In this document: positions 1 to 12,421 of the stretch, one piece after another | Layout of the letters: each line of letters opens with the position of its first letter | How positions within the stretch are numbered: position 1 is the stretch's first letter | NCBI GenBank assembly: GCA_963277665.1 | Contig: OY728119.1 | Coordinates: forward strand, 312,934,206 to 312,998,205 | DNA: 64,000 nucleotides | Reading direction: 5' to 3' | Origin: Viscum album | Lineage: Eukaryota; Streptophyta; Magnoliopsida; Santalales; Viscaceae | The notes under the pieces: generated by a model | The model's input: the letters and a program-made list of their open reading frames with translations, nothing else | Databases searched by the model: none | What the model was told of the DNA's origin: nothing | Translations under genes and position numbers: made by a program

Positions 1-2
1 TA

Positions 3-1970
3 CCATACCCAAAAACTGTCAGAGATGTGAGATCCTTCCTCGGGCATGCTGGATTTTATAGGAGATTCATTAAGGATTTCAGTACGATTGTACTTCCATT
101 GTCCAGATTACTCCAAAAAGATGTCCCATTTGTCTTTGATAAGAATTGCATAAATTCGTTTCATGATCTAAAACAATGATTGATGACCCCTCCCATTGTT
201 CAACCTCTTATATGGGACATTCCCTTTGAAATAATGACAGATGCATCTGATTTTTCTCTTGGGGCAGTATTGAGTCAAAGGATAGAAAAGAAATCTCATG
301 TGATTGCCTATGCCTCCCGAACTCTTGATCAAGCCCAATCAAACTACACAACAAATGAGAAAGAACTGCTGGCTGTTGTCTTTGCTCTAGACAAATTTAG
401 AAGTTTTCTGCTGGGCTCCAAGGTGATTGTTTTTACTGATCATTCTGCAATCAGATTCTTGATGAAGAAACATGATGCAAAACCAATACTTCTGAGATGG
501 ATTTTTCTTTTACTGGAGTTTGATGTTGAAATAAAAGATAAGAAAGGATGTGAGAACCTTGTTGCTGATCATTTGAGCAGGATACCATCTATTGGGAATA
601 GGAAATTTCAGTTGTTTTCCCCAATTAAGGAAACCTTTCCAGATGAGGATTTATTTGCTGCTCAAAGTGAAATACCATGGTTCGCTAATCTTGTAAACTA
701 TTTGGATTCTGATGAACACCCCCATTGGTTTTCCAAAAATCAAATTGATAAACTTCGGAGCGATTCAAAGAAATACATTTGGGATGATCCTTATTTATGG
801 CACATTGGTAGTGATCAAATGATACGAAGATGCATTCTGAACTCTGAATTTCAATCCATCCTAAATTTCTGCCACACATTAAACTGTGGAGGACACTTTG
901 GACCACAAAGAACAGCAAGAAACGTACTCGATTCTGGATTGTATTGGCCCACCATTTTTAGAGATGATTTTGAATTCTGCAAAACCTGTAAAAATTGTCA
1001 ATTCCAAGGAAACATTTTGAAGCAGAATGAGATGCCAGAAAACCCACTTTTGTTTTGTGATGTTTTTGATGTATGGGGAATGGATTTCATGGGGCCTTTT
1101 CCTAATTCATTTGGTTATCTCTACATCTTGTTGGCTGTTGATTATGTTTCCAAGTGGGTAGAGGTTATCCCCACCCGAAATGATGATGCAAAGATTGTGT
1201 CTAAATTTTTGAAAGGAAATTTGTTTTCAAGGTTTGGATTTCCAAAGTTTCTAATTACAGATCAAGGTACCCATTTTTGTAATAGGACTTTGGAATCACT
1301 TTTGAAGAAATACGGTGTTAATCATAGGGTCTCTACACCCTATCATCCTCAAACAAATGGAATGGCTAAGTTGTCTAATAGGGAGATCAAACAAATCCTA
1401 GAAAAAACAGTGAACCCAAATAGAAAGGATTGGAGTTTTAGACTTGATGATGCTCTTTGGGCCCATAGAACTGCTTTCAAAACCCCCATTGGAATGTAAC
1501 CATTTAGATTGGTCTATGGAAAGGCTTGTCATCTACCAGTTGAGTTAGAACACAAATCCTTTTGGGCTGTAAAAACATGTAACATGAACCTATATTCTGC
1601 TAGAAAATAAAGAAAATATTGTTTGCAGGAGTTGGAGGAGATCATAAATAATGCATACGAAAGCTCCAGGTTATACAAAGAGAGAAGCAAAGCCTTTCAT
1701 GATGGGAGGATTCTCAACAAAAACTTCAAGGAGGGAGACAAAGTTCTGCTATTTGATGCCAGATTGAAACTCTTCCCAGGTAAATTTCGTTCCAAATGGT
1801 CTGGCCCATTCATTGTTACTCATGTTTTTCCTTTTGGTGCAATACATATTAAAGATCCAGACAAAGAGACATCATTCACTGTCAATGGGCATCGGTTGAA
1901 GCTATTTCGAGAAAATTTTCATGATCCTCCAGGGGAGGAAATTCAACTTCATGACACAGAATATAATTGA
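3..1970 (+). pseudogene. gag-pol: gag-pol copy 1, 3' part only (end of RT, RNase H, integrase)
   Basis: The window opens inside the RT/RNase H linker (LPYPKTVRDVRSFLGHAG region). RNase H follows, with its first acidic site in MTDASDF near 237-257. Integrase has an HHCC zinc-binding part near 870-1010, the first catalytic Asp in GMDFMGPF near 1080, and the second in ITDQGTH near 1260. The C-terminal GPF module is near 1800. The third integrase catalytic residue, Glu in the other copies, is Lys here (AAG at 1368-1370). The frame is kept throughout with no indel, but it has premature stops at 177-179 (TGA), 1497-1499 (TAA) and 1608-1610 (TAA). The natural stop is TGA at 1968-1970. The element can no longer make polyprotein. 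Confidence 0.9.
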
Positions 1971-2070
1971 TTCCAGGTTGTGTCTTTCCTTATCATTTAT
2001 TTTTGCTTTGTCTTTAATTTCCTGATTTTCATGCTAAAAAAAACTACACAATGGGGACATTGTATAGAAT

Positions 2071-2083
2071 AAGTGTGGGGGGA
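2071..2083 (+). other. Internal polypurine-like tract
   Basis: AAGTGTGGGGGGA lies about 100 bp after the pol stop and nearly duplicates the terminal polypurine tract AAGTGTGGGGGAAT at 3511-3524. It is repeated at the same place in copy 2 (10967-10979) and copy 3 (19874-19886). It may act as a second plus-strand primer; this is inference. Confidence 0.5.
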
Positions 2084-2830
2084 CACAATGCTAGGTAGAG
2101 TAGAATTTTTTTTTACGAACTTTTTTTTTAAAATTTTTTGTTGTCAAAATTTCTTTCCATTTTTTTTCTTCTTTCTTCGTGTTTCTTTTAAAAAAAAAGA
2201 GGGTTTTGGAATTTCTTGAATTTCATTTGAAACTCATGCCATGGAGTGAACCAACTTATCCTTTGAAACTAAAGATAAATGAATGTTGAATACGACATTG
2301 TTTTAAGTTCACAAATTTGGAAAATTCTTAAAATGACCACTGATTTTTAAATATCATGGCACATATCACTGGCATTCTGATTGAAATTCTCATTCCTGTG
2401 AGGCCTCTAGACCCATTTTTACATCTTCTTCACATTTACCTCTTTCTTGAGAGAACCAATTCGTGTTTGTTTAAACCAGAACTTGATTTATTTCTATCAA
2501 AACTTGAGGGCTGAGATACGTGTGATTAAAATGATTGAGGCATTTTTTTGAATATTGGAGCCTCATTTTCATGATTATCCGTTTTATTTTGGCCTTCCTT
2601 GAACATTTTATCCTTCGTGAGCCCTTAGTAGCCATGTATAGCCTGTTAGGTTAGCCACATTACAAGCCAAATTTCCCTTTCCAACCTGCTCTGGAAGTAT
2701 AAATGCATGATCTAGTTGAACTTAAGTGTGAAGGGGAAGATGACTCATGATGTGCTACCTCATTTGGTGTTGCTTTGGGAGAACATTTAAACATTGAAGG
2801 CGTATTTTTGATGCTGGAATATATTTTTCT

Positions 2831-2956
2831 GGGAGCTGTGCCTATCTGGAGCTCTCAAATGAAATGGAGCTGTGCCTATCTGGAGCTCTCAAATGAAATG
2901 GAGTTGTGCCTATCTAGAGCTCGCAATGGAAATAAGCTGTGCCTATCTGGAGCTTT
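2831..2956 (+). repeat. 34-bp minisatellite, about 4 units (copy 1)
   Basis: The words TGCCTATCTGGAGCT and CTCAAATGAAATGG recur, with unit starts at 2836, 2870, 2904 and 2937, giving periods of 34, 34 and 33 bp. The block is embedded in the non-coding 3' region. Matching arrays are at 11728-11852 and 20629-20754. Confidence 0.85.
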
Positions 2957-3510
2957 AAAAAAAATTCATACTTTCTGCTGAAATATTTTAGGAATGGGGT
3001 GGAAAACAGAAGATCATAGCTGATTATTTTAAGAGAATATGGAGGAGACCATACTTGAGTAAAAATTAGAATCATGCATTTCTAATTCAAAAAGAGCCAA
3101 ACCCTCCTTATTCAGCCACAGAATTTTTCACATTTTAAACCTAACAACCCCAAGCCACAGAAAAACCTTGTAAAGTCCTCATGATAATCACATGTTCTTG
3201 GTTCACATCGGATGGAGATGTAGAAATTTATCAAGCCTATGGTAATTGTTGCATGAGTTGGATGAGAAAAGCCTTGTTGCAAATCTATATTGTCTGCTGA
3301 GAGAAAAATGAATGTGAGGTAAGTGTGTTGTGTCCATGAGAAGACAAAATAAGTGGAAATGGATTGAATTATTTGAATGTAGAATTTTAAATATTTTTCT
3401 TTAATGAGGCATGATATCTTTTTAATTCATTGTGGTAAATTTGTAAACCCCATTGGTATGTGTTTTATTTTTCTTTATACCGTGCTCACTTGTCCAGGAG
3501 TCCAAGAGCC

Positions 3511-3524
3511 AAGTGTGGGGGAAT
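3511..3524 (+). other. Polypurine tract of Athila copy 1
   Basis: AAGTGTGGGGGAAT immediately precedes LTR1. The polypurine tract primes plus-strand synthesis in LTR retrotransposons. Equivalent tracts are at 12408-12421 and 21310-21323. Confidence 0.8.
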
Positions 3525-4220
3525 TGATATAGATAATATTTCCAATATTTTTAATGTCTATTTAAATGATTTAAACCTCACAAATTTAACAATTTGATCT
3601 TATTTGTAACAATTTTGGATTTATAGTGTGTTTTGGGATAAAAAGTTTAAATTTCATAATTCTGGATTTTTAACAGATTTTTATCACAGGGGTATTTTGG
3701 TCATTTCTTATAAAATATATTTCCAAATTTTGTGATTCGAATTTTGTTTGAACCCTTATTGTATTTCCTTCAACTTTGTGCTCATGACCAGGGGTTTAAT
3801 CGATATTAATGGTGCCCAAAAAAATCAATGAAGTTGACAATATTTTCCGGGCGGACTGCATTGACTCCACCATAGTAATGGAAGCAAATTTCAGCCTACA
3901 CTACTCCAAATGATGCGATGCTACCTAGCTATGACAGAGGACTCCATGGCGCGTCTCCTCAATAAATTTCAAGCCGTTGGGAATCCTTTATGATGGTCGT
4001 TTAGTGATAGATATTTGAAGGAAGCTTCCAGAAAGCTTCATCCAGAGAAATTTATTTTCAATAGAAAAACCATAAATCCTTCAATACACGTCCAATTAAT
4101 CAGAATATTTGAGGGTGGACATCCAAGACATTGATGAACAATATTGATGAAGAGTTCAACGCGTGAATCGGCCATTTAATGGGTCTAAAACGCGACAACC
4201 TGGTGAAGATAAAATCTGCC

Positions 4221-4228
4221 TATAAAAG
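4221..4228 (+). promoter_or_regulatory. TATA box of LTR1
   Basis: TATAAAAG lies in the context GCCTATAAAAGGAGTGGAGC, about 700 bp into the LTR. This is the likely Pol II core promoter of copy 2. LTR3 keeps the same box at 22020-22027, while LTR2 has TACAAAAG. Confidence 0.65.
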
Positions 4229-5007
4229 GAGTGGAGCTCCTACCTCTCAAGATATTCTATTTTTCACCACACCATCCGTCACAAAAGGGAGTTGGCTTGA
4301 GAAAGTGATGGGGAAAGTGGATATTTTGATCCTTAAGAAGATGACATTCTTTGAATATTCAATAGAAAAGATGAAGTCTTCTCAAGTGATGGAAGGCTAA
4401 GCGACAAGTGGTTGCGGACGGCGACACCCGACGGACACTCTCTTCCGAGTTTGGATTTTAATGTGTAATCTCTTTTTTTGAATTTCTCTTGAACCTATAT
4501 TTTTGAATGAATCTGGTTGTTTTATTTATTAAATATATTTTCAACAAATTTGATTTGACCATTGTTCCATCTATAAAGTAGAACAATTGACTTCGCTATT
4601 TAAAATTCTTTGGTGAGGTTTTGTCATTGAGCATAGCGAATTCAATTAGGTTCAATTACTTGGAGGTATTTAAGTAATTGAATCACTTCTATAGGCGGGA
4701 CAAAAATCATATTGAAGTCTTAAATATGGTGTCTTTTCAAATTTGAGTGTAAACCTGGAGGTCCTTGGGGGCACATTTAGGAATTTAAAATAAGAGATAT
4801 TTTTTTATATACAAGGAAGAGGGGAGTGTCCGAGAGGGTGAAGCTTGTCTGCGACTGCTATTTTTATTCTTGATTTCAAACCCACATTATCTTTCCTTTA
4901 AAATTATTTATGTTTAGAATTTAATTAAAATTTTATTTTCAAATTTTTAATCAAACCCCCATTTTCATTTCATTAAAAACAAACAAAACAACAAAAGTGA
5001 CAGTTTT

Positions 5008-5063
5008 ACAACTCGAACTGCAACCTCCTCGAGAGACAACCCTGTGGTCACCACTGTGCTACA
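5008..5063 (-). other. tRNA-like segment (A- and B-box-like) in LTR1
   Basis: The minus strand reads TAGCACAGTGGTGA, close to a Pol III A box, and about 30 nt later TGCAGTTCGAGTTGTA. The latter forms a five-pair stem (with G-T pairs) around a seven-base TTCGAGT loop, like a tRNA T arm. The segment lies about 50 bp from the LTR end and is repeated in LTR2 (about 13905-13960) and LTR3 (about 22803-22862). I cannot fold a full cloverleaf, so a tRNA- or SINE-derived relic is more likely than a functional tRNA gene. Confidence 0.4.
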
Positions 5064-5116
5064 TAAAAAGGGAAAATATTGATTGAGGGTTTCACGACAA
5101 AAACGCTCACATCAAC

Positions 5117-5134
5117 TGGAGTCGTTGCCGGGGA
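5117..5134 (+). other. Primer-binding site of copy 2 (mutated)
   Basis: TGGAGTCGTTGCCGGGGA differs at two positions from the site of copy 3 (TGGCGCCGTTGCCGGGGA), which matches the 3' end expected of plant tRNA-Asp. The two mismatches near the primer 3' end would be expected to weaken reverse-transcription priming. Confidence 0.8.
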
Positions 5135-5197
5135 GGTTACTAGAGTTGATTTTATTTTAGTTATATATATTTATATATATATTTTCCTTTCTCTTGC

Positions 5198-8100
5198 ATG
5201 ACCCGAACTTCTGAACCGAACTTATTACCTTTAGATTCAGAAATTGATAGAACTTTTTACACTAGGGTTAGAGGTAATAATCCACAAGTTTCAAGTTGTG
5301 AATCTTCCACCAATACACCTAGGAGGGACTTAGTTGAAACTGAAATCCAAATGGCTGAAAGTAGAACTTTGAAAGAACTGGCTTCATCCTATGATGAAAA
5401 TCACGAGAATCCTGTTGAGTACCCTGATGCCCCTGCTGGATTTGAAATCAAGTCCAGTTTCATCCACCGGCTTCCCAAATTCAATGGGTTTCCCGGTGAA
5501 GACCCACACAAAGACCTCCAAGAATTTAGTTATCTGTGTGTCAATATGAACCCTCATGGAGTTGATGCCGATCAAATGAAGCTTAGGCCGTTTCCTGTTT
5601 CCCTAGATGGAGTTCCTAAGGAATGGTTTTTCTATTCTCACTCAACCTTGATTAGAAATTGGAATGAATTAAAAAATATTTTCCTTGAAATTTTTTTCCC
5701 TGCGTCTAGAACTGCCTCCATTCGAAAGGAGATTTGTTGAATTAGGAAAACACAAGGAGAAACGCTTCACGAATACTACGAAAGGTTCAAACGTCTTTGT
5801 TTTAGTTGCCCCATCATCAAATCAGTGACCAACTTCTCATTCAATACTTTTATGAAGGATTGTGTCTCACTGATAGAAGTATGATCGATGCTGCTGCAGG
5901 AGGAGCTTTAGTTGATAAGACACCAGCTGCTGCTAGGATTTTAATTGTAAACATGGCCCAGAATGCCCAACAATTTGGAACCAGAGGCCTTCTTCATGTC
6001 AAAGCTGCACAAGAATTCCCTACTACTAGTCCCGAAAACAACACAATTGCAAGTCAACTATCTGATCTCACCACCATGGTAAGGTCAATAATGTTCTCTA
6101 ACACCCACCAACACAACCCAAACCTGAAGCGGCTTTCCAAATACATGTCCACTGTGGGATTTGTTCTTCGAATGAACATTTTAGTGACCAATGCCCGCAA
6201 ATGAAAGATCCTCCTGAGAACTGCAATGCAGTTTTTCCTGGAAGACCATTTCAACCAAACTAGCAAAGACCATTTCAAAACAACAAAAATTTCAATCAAG
6301 GATGGAACAACAACTCAAATGAAAGATTTCGTCAACCTGAAAAACCAAGAGGATTCTTCCAAGGACAATAAAGTAATTATCAACCAAGATATTTCAATGA
6401 GCAATCCAATGCTCATTCTGGAAGCAATTTTCACCCTACCCCTCCCACTCAAAACTCGGATAGGAACCTTGAAGAAGCAATGAGGAAACAACAAGAGGAA
6501 ATGAGGGAACTAAAAGAATACACAAAACAGCAAGATAACAAAATGAATACCTTGATGACTCAAGTGGGTCAACTTCCCTCTGGTATTAATTGCATAACAA
6601 ATCAAATGAGTGGTGGTTTACCCTCACAGCCACAAGTAAATCCGAGGAATAATGGGAAGGAAAATGCGAGTACAATTGAACTTAGGAGTGGAACAAAACT
6701 GAAAAATCCTCAGATTGAGAACATCAAGCCTTCTTCTGATACTGTTGATGAAAATCCTACCCTTGATAAAAATGATGAAAAATCTGAAGTTGATAGAAAC
6801 TCAAAGTCAAGAGAAGAAATCTTGTTTGAAAGAACAAAGAATGATTGGAAGAGGATGTCTGGCCCTTATGTTCCTCCAAAACATACTCAGAATACCCCAG
6901 AAACATTCAAACCTCCACTTCCTTATCCAAGGTGTGAACCACCACCAAAGTCAAGTGCTGAAAAAGAATTGGATAAGGAGGTTTTGGAAACATTCAAGAA
7001 AGTCCAAGTCAATATTCCATTGCTCGATGCTGTGAAAAAAATTCCGAGGTACATTAAGTTTCTGAAAGACACGTGTACCAACAAGAGGAAGTTCAAAGGG
7101 GGAGAAAAAGTAAACTTAGGAAGGAATGTCTCATCATTGATTCAACATGCCCTTCCGGTAAAGTGTAAAGACCCTGGGACATTTACCATTCCCTGTACCA
7201 TTGGGAAATGTGAATTCAAAGATGTGATGCTTGATCTAGGGGCCTCCATCAATGTCATGCCACATTCTGTCTACTCATCTCTTCAGGTTGGAGACTTAAA
7301 ACCCTCTAGAATTATCATTCAACTCGCAAACCGAAGTACCACCAAACCTGCTGGAGTTATAGAGGATGTTCTCGTTCAAGTGAGAGACATGATTTTTCCT
7401 GTTGACTTCTATGTTTTGGATATGGAAGATGATCGGTTCATTCTCCCCTCATCCTAGGGAGGCCATTTCTAAAAACGGCAAAAGCTATCATCAATGTTCA
7501 CAAGGGAACACTTTCACTGGAATTTGGAGGAGATGTTGTTCATTTCAACATTTTTCATTCAATGAAACACCCAGTTGAGGATCATTCAACTCCCCATGTA
7601 AACATGATTGATTGGTTTTCCTCTGGCATGTTACCTAATTTTTTCTGTGATGAAATACCAACTGATGTGGAAGAAGAGGGATATTTGTATGATACCGAAT
7701 CAGATAAAAATGAGGATGAAATTTGAGACTATGAAGAGTCTTGGGATGTTGAGATTGGATATCTGAGAAATGATGAAGATGAATTTCTAGAAACCGTTGA
7801 ATCTGTTAGTGGTATTCTAGGAGAGGTTTCCAATTTTTCACATGAAACAAGTCATGATATCATAGAAAGAGATAACTATGATGAACATGGAGCTTCACCA
7901 AACAATCAAACTTCTGAAGAGTTCCCAGTTATCAATGAAACCAACCCACCTGTGGTAGAATTGAAACCCCTTCCAGATAACCTCAAGTATGCCTTCCTAG
8001 GTCATAAGGAACAATTCCCTGTAATAATCTCAAAAGAATTGTCAGAAGTCCAGGAAAACCAATTGTTGGAAGTTCTCAAGTCCCACAAGGAAGCCATAGG

Positions 8101-10866
8101 ATGGAATCTCTCTAATCTAACAGGAATCAGCCCCTCAGTTTGCATGCACAGAATTTTACTAGAGGAGAACACTAGACCAGTATGACAATTTCAAAGAAGA
8201 CTAAACCCAACACTTTTGGAGGTTGTGAAGAAAGAAGTCACCACCTTGTTGGCTGCTGGAATTATTTTTCCCATATTTGATAGTCAATGGGTAAGTCCAG
8301 TCCATGTTGTTCCTAAAATAATTGGATTTACAATCTCAAGGAATGAATTTGGTGATCTTGTCCCCATAAGTCTTCCAAATAAATAGAGAATGTGCATTGA
8401 TTACAGGAAACTCAATTTGGTTACAAGGAAAGACCACTTCCCGTTACCATTCCTTGATCAAGTCCTTGAAAGACTAGCTGCAAAAACCCACTACTGTTTC
8501 TGGATGGATTCTTTGGATATTTTCAGATTCACATTTTACCTGAGGATCAAGAGAAAACCACCTTCACATGCCCATTTGGAACTTTTGCTTACAGAAGGAT
8601 GCCCTTCGGTTTATGTAATGCCCCAGGAACTTTTCAAAGATGTATGATAAGAATCTTCTCTGAATTTTTGGAAACTTGCATGGAAGTTTTTATGGATGAC
8701 TTCACTGTGTATGGATAATCTTTTGAAAGTTGTTTGAAAATCTTGGAACGTGTCCTGAAAACATGCATTGAAAAGAACCTTGTTCTAAATTATGAAAAAT
8801 GCCATTTTATGGTTGCTAAAGGGATCGTTCTTGGACATGTTGTGTCCCGTGATGGAATTCAAGTTGATCAATCCCAAGTTGAGGTCATTTCTTCATTACC
8901 ATACCCAAAAACTATCATAGATGTGAGATCCTTCCTCGGGCATGCTGGATTTTATAGGAGATTCATTAAAGATTTCAGTACGATTGCACTTCCATTGTCC
9001 AGATTACTCCAAAAAGATGTCCCATTTGTCTTTGATAAGAATTGTATAAATTCGTTTCATGATCTAAAACAAATATTGATAACCCCTCCCATTGTTCAAC
9101 CTCCTATATGGGACATTCCGTTTGAAATAATGACAGATGCATCTGATTTTTCTCTTGGGGCAGTATTGAGTCAAAGGATAGAAAAGAAATATCATGTGAT
9201 TGCCTATGCCTCCCGAACTCTTGATCAAGCCCAATAAAACTACACAACAACTGAGAAAGAACTTCTGGATGTTGTCTTTGCTCTAGACAAATTTAGAAGT
9301 TATCTGCTGGGCTCCAAGGTGATTGTTTTTACTGATCATTCTGCAATCAGATTCTTGATGAAGAAACATGATGCAAAACCAAGACTTCTGAGATGGATTT
9401 TGCTTTTACAGAAGTTTGATGTTGAAATAAAAGATAAGAAAGGATGTGAGAACCTTGTTGCTGATCATTTGAGCAGGATACCATCTATTGGGAATAGGAA
9501 ATTTAAGTTGTTTTCCCCAATTAAGGAAACCTTTCCAGATGAGGATTTATTTACTGCTCAAAGTGAAATACCATGGTTCGCTAATCTTGTAAACTATTTG
9601 GCTTCTGATGAACACCCCCATTGGTTTTCCAAAAATCAAATTGATAAACTTCGGAGCGATTCAAAGAAATACATTTAGGATGATCCTTATTTATGGCACA
9701 TTGGTAGTGATCAAATGATACGAAGATGCATTCCGAACACTGAATTTCAATCCATCCTAAATTTCTGCCACACATTAAACTGTGGAGGAGACTTTGGACC
9801 ACAAAGAACAGCAAGAAAAGTTCTTGATTCTGGATTGTATTGGCCCACCATTTTTAGAGATCCTTTTTAATTCTGCAAAACCTGTAAAAATTGTCAATTC
9901 CAAGGAAACATTTCCAAGCGGAATGAGATGCCACAAAACCCACTTTTGTTTTGTGATATTTTTGATGTATGGGGAATGGATTTCATGGGGCCTTTTCCTA
10001 ATTTATTTGGATATCTCTACATCTTGTTGGCTGTTGATTATGTTTCCAAGTGGGTAGAGGCTATCCCCACCCGAACTGATGATGCAAAGATTGTGTCTAA
10101 ATTTTTTAAAGGAAATTTGTTTTCAAGGTTTGGATTTCCAAAGTTTCTAATTACAGATCAAGGTACCCATTTTTGTAATAGGACTTTGGAATCACTTTTG
10201 AAGAAATACGGTGTTAATCATAGGGTCTCTACACCCTATCATCCTCAAACAAATGGAATGGATGAGTTGTCTAATAGGGAGATCAAACAAATCCTAGAAA
10301 AAACAGTGAACCCAAATAGAAAGGATTGGAGTTTGAGACTTGATGATGCTCTTTGGGCCCATAGAACTGCTTTCAAAACCCCCATTGGAATGTCACCATT
10401 TAGATTGGTCTATGGAAAGGCTTTTCATCTACCAGTTGAGTTAGAACACAAATCCTTTTGGGCTGTAAAAACATGTAACATGAACCTATATTCTGCTGGG
10501 AAAGAAAGAAAATATTGTTTGCAGGAGTTGGAGGAGATCAGAAATAATGCATACGAAAGATCTAGGTTATACAAAGAGAGAAGCAAAGCCTTTCATGATG
10601 GGAGGATTCTCAACAAAAACTTCAAGGAGGGAGACAAAGTTCTGCCATTTGATGCCAGATTGAAACTCTTCCTAGGTTAATTTCGTTCCAAATGGTCTGG
10701 CCCATTCATTGTTACTCATGTTTTTCCTTTTGGTGCAATACAGATTAAAGATCCAGACAAAGATACATCATTCACTGTCAATGGGTATCGGTTGAAGCTA
10801 TTTCGAGAAAAGTTTCATGATCCTCCAGGGGAGGAAATTCAACTTCATGACACAGAATATAATTGA
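5198..10866 (+). pseudogene. gag-pol: gag-pol copy 2, heavily mutated
   Basis: The start ATG at 5198 (MTRTSEPNLL) follows the PBS by 63 bp. Gag covers the first ~1 kb, with a protease DLGAS motif near 7232 and the RT start CIDYRKLN near 8393. The RT active-site FMDDF is near 8691, RNase H MTDASDF near 9129 and integrase from about 9770. Compared with copy 3 there are single-base deletions near 5807, 6103 and 8500 and a 7-base deletion near 7442. In-frame stops are at 5738, 7724, 8183, 8384, 8716, 9235, 9676, 9868 and 10678. The integrase catalytic D, D and E codons remain. The natural end is TGA at 10864-10866. No functional protein is possible, so the product can only be inferred from the family. 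Confidence 0.9.
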
Positions 10867-12421
10867 TTCCAGGTTGTGTCTTTCCTTATCATTTATTTTT
10901 TCTTTGTCTTTAATTTCCTGAATTTCATGCTAAAAAAAACTACACAATGAGGACATTTCATAGAATAAGTGTGGGGGGACACAATGCTGGGTAGAGTAGA
11001 TTGTTTTTTTTACGAACTTTTTTTTCAAATTTTTTGTTGTCAAAATTTCATTAGATTTTTTTTCTTCTTTCTTCGTGTTTCTTTTTCAAAAAAAAGTGGG
11101 TTTTGGAATTTCTTGAATTTCATTTGAAACTCATGCCATGGAGTGAACCAACTTATCCTTTGAAACTAAAGATAAATGAATGCTGAATATGACATTGTTT
11201 TAAGTTCACAAATTTGGAAAATTCTTAAAATGAACCCTGATTTTTAAATATCATGGCACATATCACTGGCATTGTGATTGAAATTCTCATTCCTGTGAGG
11301 CCTCTGGACCCATTTTTACATCTTCTTCACATTTACCTCTTTCTTGAGAGAACCAATTCGTGTTTGTTTAAACCAGAACTTGATTTATTTCTATCAAAAA
11401 TTGAGGGCTGAGATACGTGTTATTAAAATGATTGAGGCATTTGCTTGAATATTGGAGCCTCCTTTTCATGATTATCCTTTTTATTTTGGCCTTCCTTGAA
11501 CATTTTATCCTTCGTGAGCCCTTAGTAGCCATGTATAGCCTGTTAGGTTAGCCACATTACAAGCCAAATTTCCCTTTCCAACCTGCTCCGGAAGTATAAA
11601 TGCATGATCTAGTTGAACTTAAGTGTGAAGGGGAAGATGACTCATGATGTGCTACCACATTTGGTGTTGCTTTGGGAGAACATTTTAACATTGAAGGTGT
11701 ATTTGTGATGCTGGAATATATTTTTCTGGGAGCTGTTCCTATCTGGAGCTCTCAAATGAAATGGAGTTGTGCCTATCTGGAGCTCTCAAATGAAATGGAG
11801 TTGTGCCTATCTGGAGCTCGCAATAGAAATAAGCTGTTCCTATCTGGAGCTTTAAAAAAAATTCATACTTTCTGCTGAAATATTTTAGGAATGGGGTGGA
11901 AAACAGAAGATCAGAGCTGATTATTTTAAGAGAATATGGAGGAGACCATACTTGAGTAAAAATTAGAATCATGCATTTCTAATTCAAAAAGAGCCAAACC
12001 CTCCTTATTCAGCCACAGAATTTTTCACATTTGAAACCTACCAACCCCAAGCCACAAAAAAACCTTGTAAAGTCCTCATGATAATCACATGTTCTTGGTT
12101 CACATCGGGTGGAGATGTAGAAATTTATCAAGCCTATGGTAATTCTTGCATGAGTTGGATGAGAAAAGCCTTGTTGCAAATCTATATTGTGTGCTGAGAG
12201 AAAAATGAATGTGTGGTAAGCGTGTTGTGTCCATGAGAAGACAAAATAAGTGGAAATGGATTGAATGATTTGAATTTAGAATTTTAAATATTTTTCTTTA
12301 ATGAGGCATGATATCTTTTTAATTCATTGTGGTAAATTTGTAAACCCCATTGGTATGTGTTTTATTTTTCTTTATACCGTGCTCATTTGTCCAGGAGTCC
12401 AAGAGCCAAGTGTGGGGGAAT
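10867..12421 (+). other. Non-coding 3' internal region of copy 2
   Basis: This is equivalent to 1971-3524. It holds the internal polypurine-like tract (10967-10979), the 34-bp minisatellite (11728-11852) and the terminal polypurine tract (12408-12421). No env-like frame is visible. Confidence 0.8.
11728..11852 (+). repeat. 34-bp minisatellite (copy 2)
   Basis: About four imperfect units share the TATCTGGAGCT core, as in copies 1 and 3. The unit number has not changed between copies, so the array expanded before the element was tandemly duplicated. Confidence 0.85.

Larger units (their letters stand above)
1971..3524 (+). other. Non-coding 3' internal region of Athila copy 1
   Basis: About 1.55 kb lies between the end of integrase and the LTR, where some Athila relatives carry an envelope-like ORF. 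I see no env-like frame here, only short random ORFs. It contains an internal polypurine-like tract, a 34-bp minisatellite and the terminal polypurine tract. The same region, equally non-coding, recurs at 10867-12421 and 19774-21323. Confidence 0.8.
3525..5111 (+). repeat. Athila LTR1 (shared by copies 1 and 2)
   Basis: This 1587-bp LTR begins TGATATAGATAATA just after the polypurine tract and ends CGCTCACA, five bases before the PBS. It serves as 3' LTR of copy 1 and 5' LTR of copy 2. It has a good TATA box (4221-4228) and a tRNA-like segment on the opposite strand near its 3' end (5008-5063). By eye it is closely similar to LTR2 and LTR3, with scattered substitutions. Confidence 0.92.

Noticed and set aside
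2775..2981. 68-codon ORF repeated in all three Athila units
   Set aside because: It is open because it spans the 34-bp minisatellite, has no domain, and starts at different alternative codons. Conservation reflects tandem duplication.
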